A stretch of 64,000 nt of DNA from Hevea brasiliensis (GCF_030052815.1 NC_079493.1:57455191-57519190); one strand, 5' to 3'. Shown: positions 36,349 to 49,261, numbered from the stretch's first letter. The notes: a model not told the origin generated them from the sequence alone. Program-made: numbers and translations.

Positions 36349-37780
36349 GAAAAATTTTGTCTTCGAAATTTACCTGATGTGAAGAGCTGAGGGAACTGTT
36401 GTCTCATTGTCTCCTCGCTCTCCCATGTTGCCTCTTCCGTGTTGTGGTGTCTCCATAGGATTTTCACTAGTGGAATTGTCTTATTTCTGAGCTCTTTTAC
36501 CTCTTGTGCCAAGATTTTAATTGGTTCTTCTTCATATGTCAGGTCAGGTTGTACCACAATTTCTTCTTTTGAGATGACATGTGAAGGATCTGATCTGTAT
36601 CTTCTGAGCATCGAGACATGGAACACATTATGTATCTTGTCCAGCTCAGGTGGTAAGGCTAATCTGTAGGCTACTGGTCCCACACGTTCAATAACTTCAT
36701 ATGGGCCAATAAACCTAGGGCTTAATTTTCCCTTTTTCCTGAATCTCAACACTTTCTTCCACAGTGATACTCTGAGAAATACTTTCTCGCCAACTTCATA
36801 TTCAATGTCCTTTCTTTTCAAGTTAGCATAAGATTTCTGTCGGTCTGAGGCAACTTTCAAATTGGCCTTTATCAGTTTCACCTTTTCCTCTGCTTTATCA
36901 GTGTCCGCCCCATTAGCTTATCTTCACCCAACTCAGTCCAACATACAGGTGTTCTGCATTTTCTCCCATACAGTGCTTCATAGGGTGCCATTTGTATGCT
37001 AGCTTGATAGCTATTATTTTATGCAAATTCTGCCAGTGGAAGGTATCTGTCCCAACTTCCCTCAAACTCAATAACACAACTTCTCAGTATATCCTCGAGG
37101 ACCTATCACCAATGTTCAGTTATTATTATCATTATCATTTCAATTATTATTTACAATAACTCAATGAGTTTCAAAATTTACCTGGATTATTCTTTCTGAC
37201 TGTCCATCCGTCTGAGGATGAAAAGCCATACTAAAATGGAGTTGTGTGCTCAAGGATTCTTGTAATTTCTTCCAAAATCTAGATGTAAACTTCAGGTCTC
37301 TATCAGATATAATGGAAAGTGGGATTCCATGTAGTCTAACTATCTCACTGATGTACAATTCTGCTAGCTTTTCCAGTGAATAGTCAGTTCTAACTGGCAG
37401 AAAATGTGCTGATTTGGTTAACCTATCCACAATCACCCATACTGCATCATGCTTTTTCTGAGTGAGAGGTAGACCACTGACAAAGTCCATAATGACTCGG
37501 TCCCATTTCCATTCAGGTATGTTTATGGGCTGTAACAAACCTGATGGAACTTGATGTTCTACTTTGACTTGCTGACATGTCAAGCATCTAGTTACATAGT
37601 CAACTATGTCCTTCTTCATACCTGGCCACCAGCATCGGAGTTTCAGGTCATGGTACATTTTTGTGCTTCCTGGGTGCATAGCATACACACTGTTATGTTC
37701 TTCTTTCAGAATACTGGTTTTCAATTCTTTATCATCTGGAACACACACTCTTTCTTTATAGTACATGCACCCTTTTTTCT
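36349..37780 (-). pseudogene. Chromovirus integrase and chromodomain (minus element)
   Basis: The first part (37766-37182) has the zinc-binding region ending CLTCQQ, MDFVSGLPLT, ISDRDLKFTSRF and TDGQSERIIQ, giving the full DDE set, in one open frame. The intron-like segment 37181-37103 follows. The second part (37102-36349) has LEDILRSC, a stop and a frameshift near 36900-37020, then an open stretch with GPYEVIERVGPVAYRL and the chromodomain WRHHNTEEATWE. It is close to the plus element's protein and better preserved in its zinc domain. Confidence 0.9.
37103..37181 (-). other. Putative 79-nt intron in chromovirus integrase
   Basis: On the minus strand it starts GTAAAT and ends GATAG, between codons for ...ERIIQ and VLEDIL. 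It is AT-rich, with a stop if retained. It sits at the same position as 29805-29879, but the inner sequence and length differ. Confidence 0.65.
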
Positions 37781-38600
37781 TTTCACTTCATATTCAGTTT
37801 CCTTCCCCTCAGTGATTTTGCCCATAACAGCCATTATTTTCCCATTTGTCTTCTGCCCATCCTGTATCTGTATATGATTGCTTCACTTGCAAATTCACCA
37901 AAATAACTCCATCAATGGAAGGTATCTATTCTTGCTTCCGGAGAGAGCATCAATACAATTTATAAATGTATTCTCAAATACCTACATCATTCATTCCTGT
38001 CAAAAATATTAAAATACTGATAAGACTCCATATCAATGTCCAGATATCTTCATCCTCAAGGTGTTCTTTCTAATTTATAGCCATACTAGATTCTCTAAAC
38101 TCATAGCAATTTTTGTGGTAATGGTAGTCCACATTACTGTAACCGAGTCACTTACTCTAGCTACTTTAGAAGTGTAGTCTTTCGATAGGCTAGTTATGAA
38201 GTTTTAAATTTCTGACTAGAATTTTTTTTTTCACATTTATTTCCTGTAATAGTACTCTATTCGGGCGTAACTGTATCAAATTATAGATTACTTACAAATA
38301 TTCTTAGTTTATTGTACCATGAGGAAGCACGTAGCTCTACACAATAATCCCATGTCGGTACTGTAATCTACAGCTTACAACACAAACATCGAGAACATTA
38401 CATAGTCACTACGTTATAACTTCATGATCTAAGTTTTCTACTTCTTTTTCTAATGCCCTCTGCGACTCTGAGTCAATATCTTAACTTTGAATAATCAAAA
38501 GTAAATAGATCTGCATAATGTCACCTCGACTCTTATGAATGCAATGCATGTATGCACACTAGTTCTTTCTACTTATCTTTGCCTAGGAACGCCTAAGCCG
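37781..38600 (-). other. Chromovirus leader joined to RNase H-integrase linker
   Basis: From 38600 down to about 37930 this is AT-rich leader with no gene. From about 37900 to 37781 it is the remnant of the RNase H-integrase linker. The junction marks a deletion of gag, protease, RT and RNase H. Confidence 0.65.
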
Positions 38601-38613
38601 TGCTCTGATACCA
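38601..38613 (-). other. Chromovirus primer-binding site (initiator Met tRNA)
   Basis: Minus strand TGGTATCAGAGCA, five bases from the LTR end TGTTACA, matching the plant initiator-Met primer site exactly. Confidence 0.92.
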
Positions 38614-38618
38614 TTAAA

Positions 38619-41600
38619 TGTAACACCCCTCACCCGTCTACAGTGTAGCCGAGCAAGACGTGCTCCACGGCGTGCCGGAGCACCTGATCTTATCTGATTT
38701 CATTATAGTTCTATATTTACCTGTTCAAAAACTTTATCAAAGGTTTAAGCTATTTTTACGTTTATCAAAATCTGACTAATTTGGAAAATTCAAAAATTTC
38801 AATGCTAATCCAGCAGAGTACTGGCAGTAATTTGGACTAACAGTTCTTCTGAGCCTGCCAAAAACAATTTCAATATATACTCAAATTCACAACTCAGAAT
38901 CAGTCTCAAAATTTTTCATACTCAATCTCAATCAGAATCATCATGATCAGATACTTAACTCATATATCAAAATTCTTACATTTTATTATTTTGCATAATT
39001 TGCCAACTAATTACATAAATTTGTCAAGTACAGGATGTACAAATAATTTACATTATACTTAGAATGAACAAAATACATAACATGTATGAATATGAGCCCT
39101 ATCTACATGCATTGCTGAGGAGGTGACAACCTTCAATTCTTCTGACACTTCTGCAGATCTGGACTCCAAAAATCTCAGTCGACAGTCTACTGGTTTTACC
39201 TTCAGTACCTGCGCGAGGAAGCAATTCCATCGCGCTAAGCATTTCTGCTTAGTGGTGCAATAGTATAACAAGAAATAATATATACAATTAAAGAAAGAAA
39301 TAAATCATAAATCGGATACTCAAGAATCAATTATTCTAGTATGGTATTTCTAGTATCAACAATCTTATATACTAGTTTGTTCCTCTTTGGAAGTGCTTAG
39401 TTTACAACTTTTCAATAATACTACCCAGTATACAAATTATTCTAACTGTATTGTATTTCAAGTCTCTACGATTCTGCAATTTATATTTTTGTTATGTTGC
39501 TTTTGATAATTTCTTGTACTCATTCATTCAATACTTAATTTAATTGTACTGAAATTTCATTATACTTAACTTAACTCAGCTTCCTGAATTGAATAATGTT
39601 TTAAATGACTGCCCACATAGCCTATACACTGACCAGACTGGATAAATGGATATACTAGCACTGGATACCTAGTACCTCGGGCCGTCACACCATCAGTCAC
39701 AAAGTATCTCCCGGTGTGCAAACAGTGTGACTAAAAAGCCATATAATCAATCAAGCATTAAGCTGAGTATAATAACACAAACTGTATAGCAATAGGCTAT
39801 TAAAATCATAGTATGGCATAATAAGCCATAAAACACAGTATGACGTAAAGTCATTTCTGAAGCATTTGTCAGAATCCTATTAGCATGCCAACCTATCCAA
39901 ACTAGTCGACTAGGCAAATTAGGGCATATTACAATGTTACATATTTAATTCTTTATTCATAGGGTTTATACATCTTTATGCCTTTCACTAGTCAATAAAA
40001 TTATTGACCTTTTTATGCATCATGGATAGGTTGATTCTAGCATCAACATGTCACAATTTACAATTTAATATGTTGTCAATATAATGCAATTTACCCTTTT
40101 CACAAGTTGGCATTCATTGCCAAATCACTTCAAGCATCATTTTATGTAATTACCAATTTTCAATTTTAGTGTGCTACATTGGTCTAGCTTAAAGTCCTAT
40201 TTCCCTTAGTTTTTAGCTTCTAGTCAAAGAAGCAAAATTGTAGCTCTATGTCTTATTGCACGCGGGGCAAAATTTCAGGTCATTTCGAGTTGTATAGACC
40301 AAGTTATGGTCAATTTACTAAAGTTGGACAGATTGCACCTTTAGTGCAAAATTTGGTCAATTTCTCAATTTTTGTTTGCTAGATTTGTCTAGCTTAAAGT
40401 CCTATTTCTCTTGGTACTATTTCCTTCAGTTCATTTCATTAGTCAACCTATAATGTTGACCCTTGATGCACTCTACGTGAGTCAATTCTAATGTTACCAA
40501 TATGTCACATTTTATAGCCCTTTAGTGTTGGTATATGCTACCAATTTCATTTCCAAGTGTATTGTATTTTATTGCAATTTATGGGATTTCGGTGTACTAT
40601 TTTGACCTAGCTAGACGACCTAGTTCCCTCGGTTAACGGGTTTTGGTCCAAACTACAAACTTGTAGGTCTATGTCTTATGGAACGCGGGGCAAAATTTCA
40701 GGCCATTCTGAGTTATGTAGACCAAGTTATGGTCATTTTACTATTGCTAGTCAAAATGTATCAAAATTGGTCACTTTAGGTCATTTTAGGTTCAGCTAGT
40801 TTTTGGACCTGAACTTGTGCAAGCTTTCTGACTTGCTTATGGTCATTTCTGGGCTTGGGTGTCTTCATAAGACTTGTAGATATAGGTCTTAGCTATTCAT
40901 GGTCAAAATTTCAGGTCAATTGGACTTGTTTTGAGTGAGTCATGGCATAAACACTAACTGCTGCCCAAATGGTCAGTTTTCAGGCCTTAAATGACTAATC
41001 CGGATTTGGTCACTTTTTAAGGTCAGTTTCTAGGCAGAATTTTGGCTACCTTTCTGCATGAAAGTTGGCCTATTTGGTGTCTAGTTTCACCCCCCATTGG
41101 CCTCATACCAATTGGGTTCACAGTTTGGCACTTATGGCCTAATTTAGGTACTGCCTTCAATACACAACCTGCACAAAGTTCATACACTCCCAATTTAATG
41201 TTCCTTCTCCTCCTCATTACTACAATATTTAATCAACAACACTTCCACACATATTTTGTACACATTTCCAGCAACAATTCTGGGCAGAATACTCAAGTGC
41301 ACAAGGCACACAATACACCATTAAACTTCAACATTTACATCCACCCAAATTCAATGTGCATCAACATTTATGTTACACACAAACACTTCCATTTTAACTA
41401 TACATACTGCCCACAATTTAACACCATTACATTTCATTAATAAACTACTATTCACACACACAAATTCATGATTTAATAGGCTGCCAATTTCAAGCTCAAA
41501 TGTCCAAGTCTTCAAAATTTTGTTCAAAACCCACTTTCACATTGTCAACCTCACATGTACTCTTATAATTAAATTCTAACACTTATAATCACATAAATTG

Positions 41601-42989
41601 AGCATCATTAATCAACAATAATATGCATAAATTAACCATTTTCATGCTTCTCAAGGCTGCCCCAATTCAACAATTATCCAAGGTCTTCAACAATTCTTTC
41701 AAACTCCTAATTCAATCACTCAATCTCAACATATACATAAAGTTAATTAGCTAGGACCTCTAATTACCTTAATCAATATCATTTCCCATCCAATACATGT
41801 AAAGATAATTCAAACCTCTTTAGGTTCCATGGCTGCCAAATTGAATCACCATTAAATATTCATCCAATCCTTCTAATTTTTCAATAATTCAACTCATCTC
41901 AACCTTAGTACAAATTTTAATTAAGTGAGGTAAGGAAAACTAGCACTAACCTTTTATGGAGCTTGATCAAACTTCATCAAAAGCTGCCCTTTTTCCTCTC
42001 TATGTGTTGCCCATGATGTGTAGAACAATTTTAATAAAGAAACTTATAAGAAAAAATGGCTTGATCATGGGTTGATGAAGCTTGCTTCATGGACATCCAT
42101 GGATGAGCTTGGGAGAGAAAATCAAATTAGGCAATGGTGATGAAGGAGTGAAGAAGATGAAATGGTTTAGTGGAAAATGCTGTCCACTTATGGTTTTATA
42201 ACCCACTAAACATTTAAATAATAGTTAAAATAATTAAACTTTCATAATTCTAATTATAGCCCCATATTTCCTTTAATTGCATTTCATTTATAATTTCATT
42301 TTTCATGGAATTTTTAAAATATAATACCACTTATTTTTCATGGACATTTAAGTCAAAAGCCAACTCTAGGTGTCAATTGACCAAAATGCCCCTCTTCGGG
42401 TCAACTTCGGACTTTTTCGGTAACACCGATTTACTCCTTGGATTTCTTTAATTTTTATTTTTCGTTTATACTAACTTTCTAATTTTTCTTTGAAATTTTC
42501 TAATTGTAATATCATTTATTTTTAATGGAGATTGAGGTCAAAAGGCAACACTATGTGTCAAATGACCAAAATACCCCACTTCGGGTTATATTCCCGATTT
42601 TTTGGTAACACCGATTTTTGTCTGTTTCTCGATTTTTTTATTTTTCTTTGTAAGTATCTATTAATTTTTCTTTAATATTTCTAGTGTCAATTACATTTCA
42701 ATAAACCTTTATTTATGTCTCAAAATTAAATTCAGAGGGTTCCCCATGGTCTACTTGATCGACAGCCTTCCAGTCTGATCACCCATCGGCTGCCATTCGT
42801 TTAACTTAGCATCATTTTCTCTCTTTTATTTTTGTTTGATTTTTCTTATATTTTCTTTTTATTTATTTCATCATTATATGTCTGTTCACTATCACCGAAG
42901 TGTAGTTCCAGACATCCTAACTTTCCTGGACTGTTATTTGACTACTGGAGCAATTGAATGTACAGAATACGTACAGTGGGGATGTTACA
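38619..42989 (-). mobile_element. Chromovirus 5' LTR, 4.37 kb
   Basis: Plus-strand ends are TGTAACACCCCTCACC at 38619 and GGGGATGTTACA at 42989. It is the complete reference copy for the split 3' LTR. It contains the double-hairpin module (39211-39252), degenerate ~200-bp repeats with tttcaggtcaattgg cores (around 40230-41100), and AT-rich remainder without a gene. Confidence 0.9.
39211..39252 (-). other. LTR double-hairpin module, copy 5
   Basis: On the minus strand stem 1 is CTAAGCA/TGCTTAG (39252-39235). Stem 2 pairs GCGCGA with TCGCGC perfectly plus GGAA/TTCC above a one-base bulge (39211-39235). Confidence 0.8.
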
Positions 42990-42994
42990 CTTTA

Positions 42995-43383
42995 TTATGG
43001 TTTGAGAACAAAGGTACAGTTTCAAAGAAAAAGGATACAAGGATAAATCTCACAAATTCCTTATAGCTAACTTTGAACTCCCTTGACTGCCATTATTTCA
43101 AGTAATCTTTCAACAAACGTTCGTGTCGTGGTGATTTATTTCCTTTCTTAGTCCTGTACTCCCTTCCTTATTTCTCCGTTTTCTGGTTCTAGGGGCGCCC
43201 TTTTGGGTTTTAACCCCTAGTTTTTTATCATTTTTTGCTCGCTTTTTTGAGGATGCCTTTTCAGATTTTCACCCTTCACAAATTTTGCAGAAAGCGCCCT
43301 TGTGGGTTTTCGTCCTCTTTCGCGCATTTTGCTAGGAGCGCCCTTTCAGGTTTTCACCCCTAGGTTTTTTTTTTTTTTTTTTT
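42995..43383 (-). other. Tat 3' untranslated spacer, proximal part
   Basis: Continues the spacer broken at 25632. It contains three or four more GCGCCC/GGGTTTTCAC units (43186-43365) and a T-run (43365-43385) just after the integrase stop. No ORF is supported. Confidence 0.7.
43186..43365. repeat. GCGCCC...GGGTTTTCAC repeats, part 2
   Basis: Units near 43193, 43253, 43295 and 43336 share gcgccctt(t/g)(t/c)gggttttcac-like cores. The same array is seen in 25360-25470. Confidence 0.7.
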
Positions 43384-43920
43384 TTAGGTATAATACCTTT
43401 TGACAACATCTGCATTCACGGGTCTTGGGAATTTTTCGCTGTCCATATGAGTTAAGATCAGCGCACTGCCAGAAAATGTCTTTCTAACCATATAGGGTCC
43501 CTCATAAGTTGGTGACCATTTGCCCAAGAAATCATTTTGATTTGAGAGGATCCTTTTCAAAACTAGATCTCCTGGTTGGAATTCGTGCCAGCGAACGCCT
43601 TTGTTAAATGCCCTGGCCATTCTTCTTTGGTACAATTGCCCATGACACGCTGCTGCTAATCTTTTCTCATCCAGTAAATTCAGTTGGTCCAACCTTGATT
43701 GAATCCATTCTGACTTATTGATTCCTAATTCTTTCAGAATTCTCAAGGAAGGAATTTCCACTTCTATAGGTAAAACAGCCTCCATTACGTAAACCAATGA
43801 GTATGGAGTTGCCCTAGTCGATGTTCTCATAAGGGTTCGATAAGCATGAAGGGCGAAGGGAAGCATATCATGCCAATCTTCATAAGTGATGGTCATCTTC
43901 CTGATTATTCACTAGAGGTT
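43384..43920 (-). pseudogene. Tat integrase, C-terminal part
   Basis: Open from the Met at 43896 to the TAG near 43384: ITYEDWHDMLPFALHAYRT, EAVLPIEVEIPS and FQPGDLVLKRI...GKWSPTYEGPY are hallmark Tat integrase C-terminal blocks. Just upstream (43920-43897) two stops replace conserved codons in ...NKNL**IIRKM. The reading frame continues across the solo-LTR insertion to 49904. Confidence 0.88.
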
Positions 43921-45087
43921 CTTTGTAACACCCCTATGTTCGGTAGTGCGTTCTACTGTTCCGGTGATCAGTGTTGTCCGGACAGCTAGGATGCCTAGAA
44001 CTACACTTCGATATGAGTGAGGAGATATTAAATAATGAAATACAAAAAAAGAAAATACAAGAAAGACAAAGGAAAAATAATAGCAAATAAATGTAACTAA
44101 GTTAAGCGAGCCGAGAACCCTAGCGATGGGTGACTGCTCCGAGAAGTCACGGCGTGGACCGCTGACTAGCTCTGGACCGCGGGGAACCCTGAAAAATATT
44201 TTTAGGACTTAAAGAGACATCAATTGAAGTATAAATATCATTAGAAATATCAAAGAAAAATTGATTAATTAGTACAAAGAAAAGTGAGAAATCGAAAAAT
44301 GGACAAAACCCGGTGTTACCGAAAAATCGGAAATGCAACCCGAACAGGGGCATTGTGGTCATCTGACACCCCGAGTTGTCTTTTGACCTAAATTTCCATT
44401 AAAAATACATGATATTATATTTGGAAAATGTCATGAAAAATTAAATTAGTGGTACTTAATGTAAATAGCAAAAATGGGGAATAATTTGAGTAATTAACAC
44501 TTTAAACATATAATATAATTGATTTATGGTGAGTGGAGCACTATGGGGTTAAAATAAACATTAAGTGGGCAGGTGTAAACCCACTCACACTTCATCTTCA
44601 ACCTTCCTCCCATCCATGCCTAAATGAAACTCACCAAATCCTCCATTGCCGCATTGATTCAAGCTTCCAAACCTCCTTCATTTTCACCTCCAAACACCAA
44701 AGTCATTTCACTAATTTTGATCCCCACCTCACAAGGAAGAAGTAGATACTAAAATCAAGGGAGTTTGGTGAAGATTTAACAAACCTCATCAATAGATAAG
44801 TTTGTGTTTTTGATTTTTGTTTTATTAAAGTTTGTAAGGATGTCATGGGTATTTGATTTATGGAGAGATTTTTGAGGTTTGATGTTTAAAGAGGGATGTG
44901 TACTTTTGGCAGCCATGGAAACTCCTTGAAGACAGTTTATTTTTGCTTGTAAATGGTGGATTAAAGGATTGATTAAATGTTTATGTGTGTAGGAAATTAT
45001 TTGGGTGATGTATACTTAGTATATGTGAATGTGTATTTGAAATTTTAAGCTTGGGAATTAATGGAATGTAAATGCATGAATTGGCAG

Positions 45088-48000
45088 TGTGACACCCCTT
45101 ACCCGTGTACAGTATACCCAAGTAAGTAATGCCACACGGTGTATTGGCACACTCTAATATTCCTCAATTAATTTATATCATGCTTTTGCATATAATTTAT
45201 GAAATACAATTTATTTAAGCCATTTATCAAAAGTATTATTCATTTAAGGTTCCGAAAATTTTAAAGAAAATCTGGCGGAGTACCGGCTAAAAATGGAGAA
45301 AACCGTTCTTCGGAACCTGTGAAAATACTTCCAAATAATTTTCAAACAAACCCAACTTCAATTCATCAACAGAGTCTCAATATCAAAAACTCAACAATAT
45401 TTCTCAATTTCAGTTCTCAATAGCCTTTTCATTTCTCAAACATCCATTTCTCAGGGTTCTCATATATATAAATAACAATTAAAAGCTCAAATTACTTCCA
45501 TACATAACCATAAATCTTTATTATTTACATGAACCTCAAAATACATTACATAATCCCAAATACATATGAGAAAATAAAAATTTAATTACAAAATGACAAA
45601 ATGACACCTAGTGCCCTACCAATGCACTGCAGGTAGTGAGGTGACACAGACACTGTGCAGATCTGCAGGATGAACTCACCCAGTCTGTAGTCTACTGGGC
45701 TCACGATCGGGATCTCCAGTACCTACGCATGGCAAAAGCAACGCGCTAAGCAATAATGCTTAGTGGTGCAATAATATAATAAAAGAAAATAGCAAGAAAA
45801 TAGATGTGCATAGAATGTGTAGGCTTTCTTTGTTTGGTATTGGTATATTCATTATTTCATTAACTTTGTTCACCTTTATTCATTTGGTTGCCCCAAGTAA
45901 CCTACACTAGACGACTGGACTGGATAACGGGTAAACTGGCACTGGGTATCTAATACCTTGGGCCGTCACACCATCGGTCGCATATGCATCACCCGGCAGG
46001 TGTAATGAGCGACTACCAAGTCAGAATAATCTCAGGCACAAGGCCAAGTCTCAATGCAAAGTCAGAATGTCTAAAAGCCATGGAATCACAGAATGGCATT
46101 TTTGCCATGTGCAGTACTGCTAACTGAACCCTATTGGCATGCCAAACTATCCAAACCAATCTTGTTAGGTATACTAGGGCATTTGAAACTTTTAAATTCT
46201 TCAATTTGTAAATTTCATGTTTTGGTGTTACCATTCACCTCATTGGTCAACAAAAATGTTGACTTTTGGATAGAAAATATGTTCATTGACTTTGGCACTC
46301 CCAATATACTACATTTGGTGTTTAAAACTTGTTGGCATTAAATGTTAATACCATTTCAAAGTGTAACCCAACACAAACAGAATTTTCAGTTTTGGTGAGT
46401 CAATTTTACTGTTCCATTGGACACTGTTACTGTGGGAATTTGAAGAAATGTAAAACATGAAAGTTGTTCCTTATTTTGTCTAGTTGAATTTTCTTTTTTG
46501 AATCACTCCATTTGGAGTTTTGTAGCTCCAGATATGGTCCAAAAACCACAGCTGGCTGGATTCCCATTCTGCAGAAAATACCATATCTACAAAGAATGTG
46601 AACAGTAACTTCCACTACCATTTGGGTTAGGTTCTGGCCATAATTTGGGGTAGGTTCCTTCATGAAAGTTGTTTTTCTATGTCTTAACTTGTTTCTGTAA
46701 AAATTTCAGGTCAATTTACCATATCTACAGTGAGTTATGGCCAAATGAACAGTCTGTTCATTTGGTCAATTCTGCAGAACCAGTTGCAGGGTATCCGGAT
46801 TGGGGCCAAGTTTTGGTCCTCTTGCTTTGGTCTTTTGGGCATGGTTTCTTCAGCAAAAATGTGCTATTATAAGCCTAGTTTCATGTCCAATTGGCCAAAC
46901 ACCAATTGGACTAACACAGCCCAAGTTATGGCAGTGCAAATGGACTGAATTTTCGCCCTATGTCATTGCCCTAGGCGACTGCAGCCTCACTTTGCAACCT
47001 CATTTTTCAGTCCATTTGTTAGTCAAATTACCTGAAATGGTCACTAATGGACCATTAAAAGGTTCTTTGACAATTTCATAGGCCAAGTTCACATTTTACT
47101 CCAAAAACCCTAGTTTCAAGTCACGATTTCTACACTTTACCTTAGTTAGCTATTAATTCACCATTCTTATGTTTATAAACTTCATACATGGTTTCTAATT
47201 CACTTTAAGCTCATCAAAAACACTTCCTCCTATTCCATAGCTAGGGCAGCCGAAATTCATGTACACCTTCACAAGAATTTTTGTTCATTTAATATACATT
47301 TTCTCACTAAATTCAAGTTGCTATTTATGAAATGAAAGAGTTTTAAGTATATAGAGCACTAACCTCAAGTGGCAGAATTTTCCAAGCCCCTAAACTTCAC
47401 TTTTCTTCCTTTTCTTGGCTGCCAAAAGCTTTGTCTAGGTGTGGGATTAATTTTTGATGAAGGGACTTATGGGTTTTAGGGTGAGGAAGCATGGAAATTT
47501 AAAGCTTGAAAGAGCTTTCATGGAGGTGGCTATGGGACTAGGGTTTCGGCTGGTTTCTTTTGGGGAGGATGGCTGCTGCAATTTTTGATTTTTTAGTCTT
47601 CATTTAGTCTCTTTATTAGTTAGTCAAATAATGGTTTAATTGTGATTGGTCCAAATTTTCTTAATGACATCACCATGATGTCATAAATAAGCTTTTTCCT
47701 CATTTTTCTTTTCTTTCCCCCACTACTCATTTTCAATTTAATTTCTAGTAATGTTTATTCATATTTTATGTCATATTAATTATTTACTCAACTGGACAAG
47801 TCGGCCAAAAATCACCTCTGAAGGCGAAATGACCAAAATGCCCTCCGTTTGGCTTAACGGGTCAAAATCGTCTGTACCGATAGAAAAATTTTTCTAGGTA
47901 TTTTCTTGGCATTGTAATGCCATAGGAACCTCAATAACCCTTCTCTGGAGTCCCAAAAATTATTTTATAATTTTTCCCCCGGGTCTAGGGCTCCTCGTTG

Positions 48001-48226
48001 CGAGAACCGCAACTTCCCTCTGGTTACCCATCGCTAGGGCACCGGCTCGTTTAACTTGGTTGTATTTTATTTCTAAAATTTTTATTAAATTTTTCTTATT
48101 AATATTTGAGTTGATTTTGGTCCCTTACTTAAGTTTAAATATTTTTTCGGACGTTCTAGCTGTCCGGACCGACACCGGTCACCGGAACAGTAGAATGTAC
48201 GGAATGATTACCGGGAGGGTGTTACA
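45088..48226 (-). mobile_element. Gypsy solo LTR, TSD GGCAG/GGTAG
   Basis: Plus-strand ends TGTGACACCCC (45088) and GGGTGTTACA (48226). Flanks GGCAG (45083-45087) and GGTAG (48227-48231) differ by one C/T. It is the same family as the LTR at 30653-33798, in inverted orientation. The module is at 45726-45763, and ~200-bp degenerate repeats lie around 46460-46950. No gene is seen. Confidence 0.88.
45726..45763 (-). other. LTR double-hairpin module, copy 6
   Basis: On the minus strand stem 1 is CTAAGCA/TGCTTAG (45763-45746). Stem 2 (45745-45726) pairs CGCGTTGC with GCCATGCG around TTTT, weaker than copy 4 because of one C-to-T change. Confidence 0.72.
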
Positions 48227-49261
48227 GGTAGCTTGGTTTGGTGAACCATAAGGATGTTGTTTTATGTTTGGATTATGGTATAATAATGTTGAATTGTGAT
48301 GGTTGTTATGGCAGCTTGGGTATATGTGTGATGGTGTGAGGTTGGACATGTAAATGAGCATGAATATGTGGTTAAATTATTATAATTGAGTTTGACGAAT
48401 TCTGCACTTTATGGTGTATGTTGAATGTGATTATAAGCTACCAAAATGATCAACAATATGTGCGAAAATATGTTTAGGTTATGGTACAAACCAGAATGGG
48501 CATGAATGTGAAGTTTGGTAAGTGTTAAAGGTGACCTTTGTATATTATTGTTTTTAATTATGGAAATGTGTTTGAATGGATACTTATTGCTTGAAAAGCA
48601 TTGTAAATGGTTTGAAACTGTGGAAAAATTGATTTAGTGTGATTTGTGAAAATTGAAGTTAATTATGAATTGTGTTGCCATTTTGTGAATGAAATTATAA
48701 CTTTGGAAATTTATTGGATTCTTACGAATCATTTGAATAAATGTTTGAAATTGATTTTGTGTTCACACTTAGCATGACAGTATCACATCATTCCTTCTCC
48801 ATTTATGGGGTTGTGATCATTTATTTTTCTCCCTCTCTGGTTTACCAGTTGAGGTGATCGGATGAGTACTCATTATATAGCTAGCTTCCTTCCTCATTGA
48901 TTTCGATTAGTGGGGTTGTGATTCATTTGTCGTGGTGTACAACACGGCATTGATCGGAAAATTGTGTCATGGCTTAAGTTGTGTATGAATTGGCAACACT
49001 GTATTCTTAAATTATTTGACTAAATTGTGATATTATGAGCTTTGATAATTTGTGAAATGAAGTTTAAATTCTTATTGACATTCACTGTCTTTTGAATTTA
49101 ACCATGTTTTGACTATTGAGATTTATTGTGATATTGTGAAATAGAGTTTAAATTCCTTATGACATTCATTGTCTTGAATTTAATTATGGTTTTACGTATC
49201 CATCATTTATATGATTTATGAATTGTGATTTAAAGTTGTATTTGGTTAATGTTGTGCACCA

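Larger units (their letters stand above)
25633..42989 (-). mobile_element. Chromovirus (gypsy) element, minus strand, TSD CTTTA
   Basis: 5' LTR 38619-42989, primer site 38601-38613, a 2.3-kb internal region holding integrase and chromodomain only, polypurine tract 36333-36348, and a 3' LTR split as 33799-36332 and 25633-26663 by a nested element. CTTTA is found at 25628-25632 and 42990-42994. Gag, protease, RT and RNase H have been deleted, so the element is non-autonomous. The two LTRs are nearly identical outside local patches, which implies a young insertion. Confidence 0.9.

Noticed and set aside
34359..41440. Repeated short ORFs (34359-34553 and 41023-41217 minus; 36179-36382 and 42836-43066 plus) that look conserved
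   Set aside because: They lie at equal positions in the two LTRs of one young element; identity comes from recent duplication and no family is recognisable.
46013..46341. Opposed ORFs 46013-46234 (-) and 46093-46341 (+)
   Set aside because: Matching short ORFs recur at 32630-32812 and 18468-18758 only because these are copies of the same LTR region; no indication of translation.
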